Below the pieces are notes generated by a model. That model worked only from the letters and a program-made list of their open reading frames with translations, did not search any database and was not told the origin of the DNA. A stretch of 64,000 nt of DNA from an uncultured Clostridium sp. (GTDB taxonomy: Bacteria > Bacillota > Clostridia > TANB77 > CAG-508): assembly GCA_948438085.1 (NCBI GenBank), contig CAOJKP010000001.1:1-64000 (forward strand). Direction: 5' to 3'. Made by a program: the position numbers and the translations under genes. Of the stretch, positions 1 to 8,948 are shown in pieces. The first letter of the stretch is position 1. The number at the start of each line of letters is the position of its first letter.

Positions 1-1661
1 TGTATAATGATGCAGGACATTCTGGAAAAGACTTAATGCGACCAGAAATGCAAAGGCTTTTAAGAGATATTAAATCACACAAAATTGAGAAAATAATAGC
101 TATTAAAGTGGATAGGCTAACAAGGAATAACTATGATGGCTTTTGGCTTTTAAACTATTGTGAAGAACATGATGTTAAAATAGAGCTTATTTTAGAGCCT
201 TATGATGTATCTACTGCAAATGGTGAAATGATATTTTGAATGAATTTAGTGTTTGGACAACGAGAAAGAAAAGAGATTGGTGCAAGAACAAAAAGAGCAA
301 TGGAAGAAATGGCATTAGAAAGAGTACATCCAGCAAAAGCACCTTATGGCTATATTAGAAATAGTGAAACAGGTCATTTAGAAGTAGAGCCTATTGAAGC
401 ACAAGTAGTCAAAAGAATATTTGAATTATATAAAAATGGAAGTTCAATAAGAGGTATTTCTAATACTTTGAATGAAGAAAAAGCATATTTAAGACAAGGA
501 AAATGGAATAGCGATAAGGTATATAAAATACTAACAAATTCAATTTATATAGGAACTTTTGCTTATGGAAAAACAAAAAGAAAGGCACAAGATGTTCTAT
601 ATGTAGATAATTATTGTGAGCCAATTATTGATAAAAATACATGGGATATTACAAGAAAAAGATTAGAAAAGAACAAACATCCTAATTATGGAGAGCATAT
701 TCATTTATTTACTGGAATTGTAAAATGCCCTACTTGTGGCAAAATAATGTCATCTACAAATTCATTCAAGAATAGTGGAAAGCCAAATCAAAAAGTATAT
801 TATCATGTAACTTGTAACAATTCTAATTGTAAATCGAAAGGATTTCACTATAACTGCGATAAAATAGAAGAAAAGCTAACTAGAGTTTTAAATGAATTAA
901 CAAGATATATGTATTATATGGATAATGAAATTATAGTATGTAATTCAACTAAAACAAAAGACATTAAAGATATAGAAAAAGCCATTGAAAAACTAAAAAT
1001 GCAAGAGAAGAAATTAGTAGATTTATATTTGAGTTCTACTTTAAATGTTGAAACTATTAACCATAAAAATGATGTTATTAAGAAAGAAATTGAAAACTTA
1101 AATAAGAAAAAACAACAGATTGATTCTAACAATGATTATAAAGAATACACAATAGAGTTATTAAAAAAGTTAAATTGTGATGTTGAAAATAATGAAGTTG
1201 TTTTTCAAAACAGATTAGGTTTTGCATTTGTTTTTGATAGCTTAAATAGAAAATCTAAAAAAGAATTAATTAAAAGATTAATAGATACAATTGAAATTAA
1301 GAGAGATAAAAACTACAATATTGAGATAACAAATATTAAATTTACAGAAGAATTTATCTCAAAAAATAGCAAAGATTATATAGAATATCTATATGAAATC
1401 TTACAAAATAACAACATAGGCTTTATTTATAAGGGAGCAATTACTAAACAAGAATTAGAAAAATTACAAGAAGATTATTTTGTATTTTCTAATACGAAAA
1501 TTGCAAATAACGAGTATGATAATGCAACTTTAACAATATATAATGAGCTGCTAAAACAAAATTTTTATGCAGATGGAATTATAAATTGTCCTTATATTGA
1601 GAATGAAAATATAGTAGATTACTTAACATTAATACCAAGAATTCCATCAGAAATTGCATAA
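1..1661 (+). pseudogene. Large serine recombinase, 5' end outside window, interrupted by in-frame UGA
   Basis: The reading frame is open from base 3 (YNDAGHSGKDLMRPEMQRL) to a TGA at 237-239, then continues in the same frame from ATG 240 to TAA 1661. The first part holds the end of the resolvase catalytic domain (VDRLTRN motif). The second holds the recombinase domain (GQRERKEIGARTKRA), a zinc-ribbon (CPTCGK, then CNNSNCKSKG) and a C-terminal coiled coil, as in site-specific integrases of phages and transposons. The catalytic Ser lies upstream of the window. The UGA falls between MIF and MNLVFGQ, where homologues as I remember them often carry a small residue, so a single substitution could explain it. 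It is either a nonsense mutation or a UGA read as sense. Decayed KilA-N and acetyltransferase genes follow. Confidence 0.85.
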
Positions 1662-1742
1662 GGTAGGTTAAAAATTTTACAAAAAATGAAGTGAAAAATA
1701 ACACAATCAAAAATGCAATTTTTTAAAATTTAAAAATTCTTA

Positions 1743-1823
1743 TCCTAGCAAGCACTGCATTTGTCTATACGCCAAATGTAAATTGCTGTCCCAGCAAGCA
1801 ATGAATTTGTCTACACGCCAAAT
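1743..1823. repeat. Two imperfect 35-bp direct repeats
   Basis: Copies at 1743-1777 and 1789-1823 share the core AGCAAGCA..TG.ATTTGTCTA.ACGCCAAAT, with four mismatches. They lie just downstream of the serine recombinase. Their role is unknown; an attachment-site remnant or recombinase binding site is possible. Confidence 0.6.
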
Positions 1824-1893
1824 TCAAAAATGGGTTTTACACCACATACCCAAAAAATCAGTAAAAAATAAAAAAGCGAAAGGAATAAAAAAT

Positions 1894-2241
1894 ATGAACG
1901 AAGAAAAATTAAATTATGTAATAGATATGATAAAAGATATGGACTTAGAAAATAAATTAAGATTAGCAATATGTATGTGTGATAATTATAGTCATACAAA
2001 TTTAGAATATGATAAAAAAGAAATGTATGAATGCTTTGATAAATTGTTAAAAGAAACTAATATAGAATACAGAACAACTACTGTTAATTTTGCAAACTAT
2101 CCTTATATAATATTTGTATCAAGCAAAATTATGGAAATGGATTCGGTACAACAAAATAAAGTTGCATTATATCTTTTCAATAGCATAAATTTTAAAATTA
2201 AAAATTGCAAAAGCCTTGACAATAAAGAACAAATGTTTTAG
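1894..2241 (+). CDS. Hypothetical protein, 115 residues
   Basis: I do not recognise this protein. The frame is open upstream to 1783, but ATG 1894 is preceded by AAAGGA at 1879-1884 and begins after the direct repeats, so I take it as the start. The product begins MNEEKLNYVIDMI, is mostly predicted helix, and has Cys residues near 29 and 31. No membrane segment or signal peptide is evident. It sits between the recombinase and a KilA-N gene, so it is probably cargo of the same decayed element. Confidence 0.55.
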   Translation: MNEEKLNYVIDMIKDMDLENKLRLAICMCDNYSHTNLEYDKKEMYECFDKLLKETNIEYRTTTVNFANYPYIIFVSSKIMEMDSVQQNKVALYLFNSINFKIKNCKSLDNKEQMF

Positions 2242-2274
2242 AATAATATAAAACTATATAAGGTTGTGATAAAA

Positions 2275-3140
2275 ATGAAAAAAGAAATTATAAAAACAGA
2301 AATAAAAGTAAAAGATAATCTAATTGGAATTATGAGAGTTGGAAATGTAGATTATATTTCATTAACTGATTTAGCAAAATTCAAAAATGATAAAAATCCA
2401 GCTAATGTTATTATTCACTGGTTAAGCAATAAAGATACTGCTTTATATGTAGGATTATGGGAAGAATTGAACAATGAAAATTTTAATTTCACGGAATATC
2501 GTGAAATTAGAATTAATGAAATTGGAACATCTTCCTATACAATGAGTCCTAAACAATGGATTCAAAGAACGAATGCAATAGGATTAATTTCAAAAGGTGG
2601 CAAATATAGTATTGGGACTTATGCACATCCAGATTTAGCTTTTGAATTTGCTAGTTGGTTAAATGTAGAATTTAAATTATATTTAATAAAAGAATTTGAA
2701 AGGCTAAAACAAAATGAAAGTTATCAAAATAAAGTTGAGTGGTCTGTAAGAAGAGAATTAGCAAAAACAAATTATAGAATACACACAGATAGCATAAAGG
2801 AAAATATTATTCCAACTTTAACAGAAAATCAAAAACAATATGTGTATGCAAATGAAGCAGATATATTAAATGTCGCTTTATTTGGAATGACTGCAAAGAA
2901 TGGAAAGATAAAAACCCTAATTTAGATGGAAATATGCGAGATTATGCAAATATATTACAATTGGTTATTTTAGTTAATTTAGAAAATCTAAATGCCGAAA
3001 TGATAAATCAAGGAATACCTCAAAACAAAAGGTTAGAAAGGCTTAACGAAATTGCTAAAAAACAATTTGACATTTTACAACACACTTCAGGAATAAAGAA
3101 AATCGAAAGTTTAGACAATATGAAACTCTTAAATACATAA
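2275..3140 (+). pseudogene. KilA-N domain protein, frameshifted
   Basis: KilA-N domain proteins are DNA-binding proteins of phages and mobile elements. The N-terminal half shows the family pattern (YISLTDLAKF, NVIIHWLSNKDT, IGTYAHPDLAFEFASWL). The frame stops at 2925 after FGMTAK, while the expected continuation (EWKDKNPNLDGNMRDYANI...) is read from about 2898 in another frame to TAA 3140. One A appears to be missing from an A-run near 2896. This is an ordinary homopolymer indel and differs in type from the CGGA sites elsewhere. GTG 2266 is an alternative start. The C-terminal part (LNAEMINQG, LNEIAKKQFDIL) looks normal, so decay is recent or the indel is a sequencing error. Confidence 0.8.
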
Positions 3141-3289
3141 CTTTAGCGGAACTTTTGTGAGATTTGACAAAATTAAGAAAAGATGCTAAAATAAAAAATA
3201 TATTTAAGAGTTTACCTAGGGCAATGTAGCTTGAGCGGTAAAGAGTGGCAAATATATAGAGCTACTTACACTTATAAAGTAAGATATTC

Positions 3290-3331
3290 AAGTCTTGCAA
3301 AGGAGTCTTAAAAGATTCTTTTGTGAGGCTT
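3290..3331 (+). promoter_or_regulatory. Leader hairpin upstream of acetyltransferase
   Basis: Arms 3290-3309 and 3312-3331 form a stem of about 20 bp with several G-U pairs, followed by TTTTG. It ends 30 bp before the acetyltransferase start. It could be an attenuator of that gene or a terminator of an upstream leader. Confidence 0.5.
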
Positions 3332-3361
3332 TTTGTTATATTACATGAAAGGAATGATAAT

Positions 3362-3878
3362 ATGTTAAAATTGGTCAAACTAGAAGAAAAGTATAAGAAA
3401 CAATTATTTGAAATGATGGATGAATGGAGCAACTCTGGAGAAAAAATTATTCCGTATGCTATTAGAAAAGCAGACTATCATGATTTTGAGAGATATAAAG
3501 AAAGTATAGAAGTAAAGGAAGAAACAGAGAACAGCGTTCCAGATTCTACATATTTTGCTTTAGATATAGAAAGAGATATATTTATTGGAGCAGTAAATAT
3601 AAGACATTATCTAAATAATCAATTATTATTAAATGGTGGGCATATTGGTGATGGAGTTCGAACATCAGAAAGAAGAAAAGGTTATGCAACAGAAATGATT
3701 AGGTTAGCCTTAGAAGAATGTAAAAAAATTAGGAATTGTAGAGTATTAATGGTGTGTTACAAAGATAATATTGCTTCAGCAAAAAGCATAATAAATAATG
3801 GGGTATTTTAGAGAACGAGTACCTGCTGAAGATGAAAAAATAGATCAAAGATATTGGATAAGCTTAAAGAAGAGTTAA
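3362..3878 (+). pseudogene. GNAT family N-acetyltransferase, frameshifted near the 3' end
   Basis: This is an acetyl-CoA dependent GNAT acetyltransferase. ATG 3362 follows GAAAGGAATGATAAT. It shows the family core (IFIGAVNIRHYLN, GGHIGDGVRTSERRKGYATEMIRLAL, VCYKDNIASAKSIINNG). At about 3801 a run of four Gs puts the gene out of frame, giving a stop at 3811. The expected C-terminus (YFRERVPAEDEKIDQRYWIS) is read in the +1 frame to TAA 3878. Families of this type usually have two glycines here, so a 2-base loss in the G-run is as likely as one extra G. No CGG is involved. An intact GNAT gene follows 12 bp later. Confidence 0.8.
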
Positions 3879-3890
3879 AGGAGTGAAAAA

Positions 3891-4355
3891 ATGAATATAA
3901 CAATTGAATTACCTAAATTAGATGAGTTTAGAAAAGTAAATAAATTAGCAAAACAAGTTCATGAATTGCATGTAAATTGGAGACCAGATTTATTCTTAAG
4001 TGTAGATGAAGTAATTAGCAAAGAAAATTTTGAAGAAATGATAAAGGCTGAAGAAATTTTCATAGCAAAGATACAAGATGAAATTGCAGGATACATTACT
4101 TTTAATATTAAAGAAAAGAATAATCCAAGTATGAGATATAGAAAACAATTACAAATTGAAGCTATATGTGTAGATGAAAAAGCTAGAGGAAAAGGAATAG
4201 GAACAGCACTATTAGAATATGTAAAAAAACACGGGAAAGAAAATGGTTGTACAGATATGTACTTAACAGTAAACGAAGAAAATGAACAAGCAAGAAAGGT
4301 TTACGAAAAATTTGGATTTAAAATAAAAAGTATAGCATATTCAATGCAAATATAG
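3891..4355 (+). CDS. GNAT family N-acetyltransferase
   Basis: This 154-residue acetyltransferase has the acetyl-CoA binding signature ARGKGIGTALLEYV near residues 105-120, preceded by the IEAICVDEKARG strand and followed by MYLTVNEENEQARKVYEKFGF. ATG 3891 is preceded by AAGGAGTG. The substrate cannot be read from the sequence. It directly follows a frameshifted GNAT gene, and the two are not close copies. It is intact and uses the genome's normal AT-rich codons. Confidence 0.85.
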   Translation: MNITIELPKLDEFRKVNKLAKQVHELHVNWRPDLFLSVDEVISKENFEEMIKAEEIFIAKIQDEIAGYITFNIKEKNNPSMRYRKQLQIEAICVDEKARGKGIGTALLEYVKKHGKENGCTDMYLTVNEENEQARKVYEKFGFKIKSIAYSMQI

Positions 4356-4363
4356 AAAAATTA

Positions 4364-4392
4364 TTGAAAAGAAAAATTTATTGATATATAAT
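4364..4392 (+). promoter_or_regulatory. Sigma-A type promoter
   Basis: TTGAAA at 4364-4369 and TATAAT at 4387-4392 are separated by 17 bp. The promoter reads towards the gene at 4454. Confidence 0.7.
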
Positions 4393-4453
4393 AAACTCAT
4401 AATTTAGAAAGAGAACAAAAAGTTCGTAACCTGTAAGAATACCGCACGTTGAT

Positions 4454-4822
4454 GTGTATTCGGTAAATGACACTTTGACAATTGAGGTGTTAACATATTT
4501 ACCCAAGTATCCATTCATGAAATGGTATATAAATAGATGGATTGGATATGACCAAGCTATAGTGTGCCTACTTGAAGAAGATAAGCCAAAACAAGCAATC
4601 GAGTTAAAAAAAGGAAAATGGAAAATTTACGGTATAACAGACAATTATTGGATATTTTATTCAGGCACACAACAAATTGCTGTAAACTATGAGGTTGACT
4701 TTTGGAGAGATAAGACAATAGTATTTCAATATGACCAGCTGTCCGAAGAAGAAAAAGCTTCTTTCTTAAAAGCAACATACCAAAAAAGCTACAAAAATGG
4801 AAACTATTTTAGTGTTAATTAA
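4454..4822 (+). CDS. Hypothetical protein, 122 residues
   Basis: I do not recognise this protein. It is soluble, rich in Trp and Tyr (MKWYINRWIGYDQAI, NYWIFYSGTQQ, VNYEVDFWRDK), with no signal peptide or membrane segment. The frame is open from just after a TAA at 4427. The only listed start is GTG 4454, with no good ribosome site, so the true 5' end is uncertain. A single-base change at the TTGATG around 4450 would join it to an upstream coding-looking stretch, so the gene may be 5'-truncated. It has its own promoter and terminator and ends the decayed mobile region. Confidence 0.55.
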   Translation: MYSVNDTLTIEVLTYLPKYPFMKWYINRWIGYDQAIVCLLEEDKPKQAIELKKGKWKIYGITDNYWIFYSGTQQIAVNYEVDFWRDKTIVFQYDQLSEEEKASFLKATYQKSYKNGNYFSVN

Positions 4823-4830
4823 AATTTGTT

Positions 4831-4862
4831 AAACCACTGTCATAGAATAATGGCAGTGGTTT
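4831..4862 (+). terminator. Rho-independent terminator
   Basis: Arms 4831-4843 and 4850-4862 pair over 13 bp (AAACCACTG with CAGTGGTTT at the base), with T residues on the 3' side. It ends the gene at 4454. Confidence 0.85.
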
Positions 4863-4945
4863 TCCCATAACCAAATATGTTTTATCCTCACCTTTAAACA
4901 TTTACCAGAATATAATACAATAGACAACTTTAAAGGAGGTAATAT

Positions 4946-5713
4946 ATGAAAGAAATATTAAAACTAGAGAATGTAAGCAAGACATATCAAGCAAAAAATG
5001 GAGAAATTGAAGCATTAAAAAATATAAATTTTAGTATCAAACAAGGAGAAAATATAAGCATAATTGGACCAAGTGGATGTGGAAAGTCAACACTATTATC
5101 AATAATTGCAGGTTTAGAAGAAAAAACATCAGGAAAAATATATATAGAAAATGAAGAAGTAAATAAAATGTCAGATAAAATTGGATACATGTTACAAAAA
5201 GATAGCTTATTATCTTGGAGGACTATTTATAATAATGTTATGTTTGGATTAGAAATACAAAATAAAAAGAATCCTGAAAGTGAGTTTTATACTAATGAAT
5301 TATTAAAAAAATATAATTTATATGAATTTAAAAATAAATATCCAAATCAATTATCTGGAGGAATGAGACAAAGAGTAGCACTTATAAGAACACTAGCAAT
5401 AAGACCAAAAATTTTATTATTAGATGAGGCATTTTCGGCTTTAGATTATCAGACAAGATTAATGGTAACATATGATATATATAAAATTCTAAAGAATGAA
5501 AAAATAACAACATTAATGGTAACACATGATATATCAGAAGCGATATCTATGGCAGATAAGGTCATAGTTTTAAGCTCTAGACCAGCAACAATAAAAAGTA
5601 TATATAACATAGATTTTGAAATGGAAAACCCAGATCCATTAAGTTGCAGAAAAAGTCCTAAATTTAGTAGTTATTTTGATACACTATGGAAGGAGCTAGA
5701 TGTACATGGATAA
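4946..5713 (+). CDS. ABC transporter ATPase, SsuB/TauB type
   Basis: This is the ATP-hydrolysing subunit of an importer of the nitrate/sulfonate/taurine/thiamine-precursor group (COG1116). It has Walker A GPSGCGKST at residues 41-49, the signature LSGGMRQR, Walker B ILLLDEAFSALD, and the switch His in VTHDISEA. At 255 residues it has the usual family length. The ATG follows AAAGGAGG. The next gene, the permease, starts inside its last codons (5700), so the two are translationally coupled, and the substrate-binding protein follows at 7236. The substrate is not identifiable from sequence alone. Confidence 0.9.
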   Translation: MKEILKLENVSKTYQAKNGEIEALKNINFSIKQGENISIIGPSGCGKSTLLSIIAGLEEKTSGKIYIENEEVNKMSDKIGYMLQKDSLLSWRTIYNNVMFGLEIQNKKNPESEFYTNELLKKYNLYEFKNKYPNQLSGGMRQRVALIRTLAIRPKILLLDEAFSALDYQTRLMVTYDIYKILKNEKITTLMVTHDISEAISMADKVIVLSSRPATIKSIYNIDFEMENPDPLSCRKSPKFSSYFDTLWKELDVHG

Positions 5714-6510
5714 GAAAAATATATCGAAAGATAGAGCAAAATACTTAAGAAAAATAAAATTTAATAAAGTAGCAATATTTTTAACACAAATTTCTATTGT
5801 AATAGCAATAATTTGTTTATGGGAAGTATTGGCTAATATGGGAATAATAGATAGTTTTATTATGAGTCAGCCATCTAGAATATTAAAAACATGCCTCAAT
5901 TTATCGCAAAATGGGCTTTTAGAACATTTAAAAGTAACTACAATAGAAACAGTAGTGGGATTTTTGTTAGGAACATTTTTAGGAGCAATAATTGCAATAT
6001 TACTATGGTGGTCAAAATTTTTATCTAAAGTTTCAGAGCCATTTTTGGTAGTATTAAACAGTCTACCTAAAATTGCATTACGGACCAGTAATTATTATTT
6101 GGGTAGGAGCAGGAATGGGAGCAATTATAGTAATGGCATTAGCAATATCATTAATTGTAACTATTCTAGAAATACTAAATGGATTTTTAAATACAGATAA
6201 AGAAATAATAAAAATGGCAAAAACTTTTAATGCAAGTAAATTACAAATACTAACAAAAATTATTATACCAGCAAATAAATCTACTTTTTTTAATTCACTA
6301 AAAGTAAATATAGGATTATCATTAGTTGGTGTAATATCAGGAGAGTTTTTAGTTTCAAAAGCAGGACTAGGTTATTTAATAGTATATGGAGGGCAAGTAT
6401 TTCAATTAGATTTAGTAATGGCAAGTGTAGTAATATTAGCAATATTTGCAACAATTATGTATAAAATAGTTACATGCTTTGAAAAGATATTTGCAAAAAA
6501 TGTAAAATAG
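5700..6510 (+). CDS. ABC transporter permease, SsuC type, needing a +1 shift at CGGA
   Basis: This is the membrane subunit of the importer. The N-terminal frame (5700-6080) ends in LNSLPKIAL, and the C-terminal frame (from GGA 6082) continues GPVIIIWVGAGMGAI to TAG 6510. Together they give one 269-residue protein with a full binding-protein-dependent permease domain and about six membrane segments. The joint lies in the conserved EAA-type loop, where Gly-Pro after L is expected. The only disruption is one extra C at 6081, which places CGG in frame. Without a shift the protein ends about 40 codons later. AAGGAG at 5691 supports ATG 5700 or ATG 5706. Its partners, the ATPase and binding protein, are intact, which argues against simple pseudogenisation. 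Confidence 0.85.
6078..6084 (+). other. Candidate +1 recoding site (TTA CGGA) in permease
   Basis: Codon TTA 6078-6080 is followed by CGG 6081-6083 in frame. Dropping C 6081 gives GGA (Gly) and restores the permease frame. Confidence 0.7.
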
Positions 6511-6573
6511 AAAATACTTAAGTGTGGATTATAAATCGAATTTTCTAATGAAAAAATTACAAATAAATATATG

Positions 6574-6600
6574 TAGGGCTGCCTATGGCAGTCCATTTTT
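6574..6600 (+). terminator. Terminator made from an interspersed palindrome
   Basis: GGGCTGCC-TAT-GGCAGTCC at 6576-6594 is followed by ATTTTTT. It ends the permease transcript and is one of three copies of a GTAGGG.CTGCC...GGCAGTCC palindrome in the window (others at 30431 and 36934). Confidence 0.75.
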
Positions 6601-6698
6601 TAGGTTAACTATTGAAAAAAATTGAAATTAACATAAAAATGGTGTATAATATATGTAGAACATATTAGTAGAAGTTTAATTTTGCAAAGGAGAAAAAA

Positions 6699-6809
6699 AT
6701 GGACATTAACGAGAACATTGTAACTTGCGAAAAATGTGGGGAAAAATTTATTCCTACAAAACCAAATATCAGTGGAGGGAAGTGTGGGCAGCCCTGTCCC
6801 CCACTGTAA
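6699..6809 (+). CDS. Small four-cysteine protein, 36 residues
   Basis: ATG 6699 follows AAAGGAGAAAAAA, a strong ribosome site, and the frame ends at TAA 6809. The product has CEKCGEKF near residues 10-17 and CGQPC at 29-33, suggesting a small zinc ribbon. A strong hairpin terminator follows at 6897. The unusual run of prolines at the end (CPPL) suggests a truncated copy of a longer zinc-finger protein, possibly cut by the repeat element that follows. Confidence 0.5.
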   Translation: MDINENIVTCEKCGEKFIPTKPNISGGKCGQPCPPL

Positions 6810-6896
6810 AATTTGGACTCCAATACCTTTTTTAGTGTTTAGACGGGTTGGAGGAAAGATTCCTGGCGAGGAGTAAGCTCACATACGCAACAAAAA

Positions 6897-6923
6897 AATC
6901 GGTTCGAAAGAGCCGATTTTTTT
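6897..6923 (+). terminator. Rho-independent terminator
   Basis: Arms AATCGGTTC (6897-6905) and GAGCCGATT (6910-6918) enclose a GAAA loop and are followed by a T-run. Confidence 0.85.
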
Positions 6924-6968
6924 GCAATTATTCACCATTCACTAACAAGCACAAGGTCACACTAAGTT

Positions 6969-7127
6969 TCCGCTCCCAGGAAGAAATGATTAAAAATATT
7001 ATGAACAGTCGCCATTCCCCAATGAAACAGTAAAAAATACTTACGTATTTTAACAGTTTCTATTGGTCCCCCACGCATGGCTCCCCATCGTTCAAAAATA
7101 TTTTTAATCATTTCTTCCTTCGCGCTA
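6969..7127. repeat. Structured interspersed repeat, full copy 1
   Basis: This noncoding element of about 160 bp runs from TCCGCTCCCAGG to TTCGCGCTAA. Outer arms 6978-7006 and 7090-7118 pair over nearly 30 bp. Inside is a second stem (CCCCAATGAAAC with GTTTCTATTGG) and an inner hairpin around CTTACGTATT. A second full copy lies at 37049-37209 and a deleted copy at 30366-30414. The arms differ between copies by paired changes (ATGATTAAAA here against ATGTTTTAAAA there, each matched by its partner), so the fold is conserved. It may be a MITE- or REP-like element or an RNA. No protein is evident. Confidence 0.75.
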
Positions 7128-7235
7128 ACGAAACTTATAAAAAGACTAACTCTTGCTACTAAATTTGCTTTTGTAACTTATTACAAAAAAATGAATAAAA
7201 TATAACATAAAAACTTTAAAAATAAGGAGGAAGCT

Positions 7236-8243
7236 ATGAAAAAGTACTTAATAATTATTTTGATAGTTATTATTGTTATAGCTTTAGGAATAACATATTT
7301 TTTAACAAGAAATAACAATCAAAATGATACATTACAAAAGATTAGATTAAATGAAGTTACACGTTCAGTTTTTTATGCACCTCAATATGTTGCAATTGCA
7401 AATGGATATATGAAAGAAGAAGGTTTAGAAGTAGAAATTACAACTGGCCAAGGTGCAGATAAAGTTATGACAGCTGTACTTACTGGTCAAAGTGACATAG
7501 GTTTTGCAGGACCAGAAGCCTCGATATATGTATATAATGAAGGAAAAGAGGATTATTGTCAAGTTTTTGCACAACTAACTCAAAAAGATGGCTCATTTTT
7601 AGTAAGTAGAGAAAAAACAGATAATTTTAATTGGAAAGATTTAAAAGGAAAAACAATAATACCAGGAAGAAAAGGTGGAGTTCCATACATGACATTTGAA
7701 TATGTACTAAAACAAAATGGATTAAATCCCAAAACAGACTTGGTATTAGATGATAGCATTAAATTTGACTTAATGGCGGGGGCTTTCTCAGCAGGAGATG
7801 CAGATTATGTTACATTATTTGAACCTACTGCAACAATGACACAAAATGCAGGAAAAGGCTATGTTGTAGCATCTGTGGGAGAAGCATCAGGTGAAATACC
7901 ATATACAGCATATTTTGCTAAAAAAAGTTATATTGAAAATAACAAAGATACCATCCAAAAATTTACTAATGCAATATACAAAGGGCAAAAATGGGTGGAA
8001 GAACATACAATGAAAGAAGTGGCAGAAGTTATAAAAGATTATTTTCCAGATACAGATGTAGAACTATTAGCAACAGTTTTACAAAGCTATAAAGATATAG
8101 ATGCATGGAAAAAAGAACCAGCCATGAAAAAAGAATCATTTGAATTGCTACAAACAGTAATGGAAGAAGCGGGAGAATTAAGCAAAAAGGCTCCATTTGA
8201 AGAAATTATAAATAACACTTTTGCAGAAAGTGCAGTAAAATAA
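7236..8243 (+). CDS. ABC transporter substrate-binding protein, NMT1/THI5-SsuA type
   Basis: This extracellular binding protein captures the importer's substrate. The N-terminus (about residues 4-24) is a membrane segment without a lipobox Cys, so it is anchored by a signal-anchor rather than as a lipoprotein. The mature part matches the NMT1/THI5 fold: RSVFYAPQYVAIANGYMKEEGL, then TGQSDIGFAGPEASI, then DLKGKTIIPGRKGG. At 335 residues it has family length. Its start follows AAGGAGGAAGC. It should work with the ATPase and permease at 4946-6510, although about 700 bp of repeat-containing DNA now separates them. A hydroxymethylpyrimidine, sulfonate or nitrate substrate is possible. Confidence 0.85.
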   Translation: MKKYLIIILIVIIVIALGITYFLTRNNNQNDTLQKIRLNEVTRSVFYAPQYVAIANGYMKEEGLEVEITTGQGADKVMTAVLTGQSDIGFAGPEASIYVYNEGKEDYCQVFAQLTQKDGSFLVSREKTDNFNWKDLKGKTIIPGRKGGVPYMTFEYVLKQNGLNPKTDLVLDDSIKFDLMAGAFSAGDADYVTLFEPTATMTQNAGKGYVVASVGEASGEIPYTAYFAKKSYIENNKDTIQKFTNAIYKGQKWVEEHTMKEVAEVIKDYFPDTDVELLATVLQSYKDIDAWKKEPAMKKESFELLQTVMEEAGELSKKAPFEEIINNTFAESAVK

Positions 8244-8348
8244 TTAAACCGAAAAGTTTTAATTAATTGTATTATAAAAGTAATAAATTATTCATTATTT
8301 GAAAAATAATTGATTTTGCTGTATAATTATACTTAAGAGGTGGTAGTA

Positions 8349-8654
8349 ATGGATAATTTTATAGATAGAATGAAAGCATTTAAAAATTCATTATCAGAAC
8401 GTGCACGTTTTAATTGTGAAGTAAACTTGGGACTTAGAGACCCTAAAACTGGTTTGTCAAAGGATTGGGCTGGCAATGTTGTAGATAGAAAATATATTGA
8501 ACGTCAAATCGAAAGAGTTGGAAGTAAAATACAAAATGAAATAGATAAAGAGGAAAAAGAACGTTTGATGTCAGAACTACAATATTGGAAAAACCGTTTA
8601 AAGAGTTTTGATAAAGAGCATGGAACACATGAAAATGGCAGAGATAGAGATTAA
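8349..8654 (+). CDS. Hypothetical protein, 101 residues
   Basis: ATG 8349 follows AAGAGGTGG. The product begins MDNFIDRMKAFKNSL, is strongly charged and mostly helical, with a likely coiled coil in the second half (RQIERVGSKIQNEIDKEEK). There is no membrane segment or known motif. It is monocistronic, with a perfect 16-bp terminator stem immediately after. I do not recognise the family. Confidence 0.65.
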   Translation: MDNFIDRMKAFKNSLSERARFNCEVNLGLRDPKTGLSKDWAGNVVDRKYIERQIERVGSKIQNEIDKEEKERLMSELQYWKNRLKSFDKEHGTHENGRDRD

Positions 8655-8669
8655 TAACATATTTTTATA

Positions 8670-8717
8670 TAATTTAAGCTATTGTATAAACAATAGCTTA
8701 AATTATGTTCTTTTTTA
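8670..8717 (+). terminator. Rho-independent terminator
   Basis: Arms 8670-8685 and 8690-8705 form a perfect 16-bp stem with an ATAA loop, followed by TGTTCTTTTTT. Confidence 0.9.
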
Positions 8718-8734
8718 AAATTAACATAAAAGTA

Positions 8735-8763
8735 TTGACAGCATAAAAATAATTTTGTATAAT
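8735..8763 (+). promoter_or_regulatory. Consensus sigma-A promoter
   Basis: TTGACA at 8735-8740 and TATAAT at 8758-8763 are separated by 17 bp. This is the closest match to consensus I found in the window, and it drives the 8764-9044 unit. Confidence 0.85.
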
Positions 8764-8840
8764 ACATCTACAAAACTTGATACTAGTTTTCAGGCCTGTA
8801 ATGAGAAAGTTTTAGTATACTTTCGAAGGGAGGGCTTCAT

Positions 8841-8948
8841 ATGATAAGAGCACCGATTTTACGTTCAAATTCTATTTCATTGGCAATGGTGAATGTGAAA
8901 GTCGCAAGAGCGGGCGCAGTAGATCGTATGGCCACAACAGTTATGTAG
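8841..8948 (+). CDS. Possible 35-residue peptide
   Basis: ATG 8841 follows GAAGGGAGGGC, a strong ribosome site. The frame ends at TAG 8948. The product begins MIRAPILRSNSISLAM and is cationic and moderately hydrophobic. Codons include CCG, CGT, GCG, GGC and GCC, unlike the AT-rich neighbours. The same bases could instead form part of a structured RNA, so the coding call is uncertain. Confidence 0.4.
   Translation: MIRAPILRSNSISLAMVNVKVARAGAVDRMATTVM

Noticed and set aside
3210..3330. A tRNA or tRNA-like RNA (TAGCTTGAGCGGTAAAGAG resembles a D-arm)
   Set aside because: I could not form an acceptor stem, anticodon arm and T-arm in register. Only the downstream hairpin is convincing.
2896..3811. 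KilA-N and GNAT frameshifts as further examples of the CGGA phenomenon
   Set aside because: The lesions lie in A- and G-runs, contain no CGG, and the KilA-N one is in the other direction (a missing base). They fit ordinary homopolymer indels in a decayed region.
4405..4454. Extending the 4454 gene upstream by a +1 shift at TTGATG
   Set aside because: The upstream frame has no start codon after the TAG at 4405, so it would not yield a translatable gene.
6848..7033. 61-codon ORF across the structured repeat
   Set aside because: It lacks a ribosome site, runs through a terminator and the hairpin element, and has no protein-like conservation between repeat copies.
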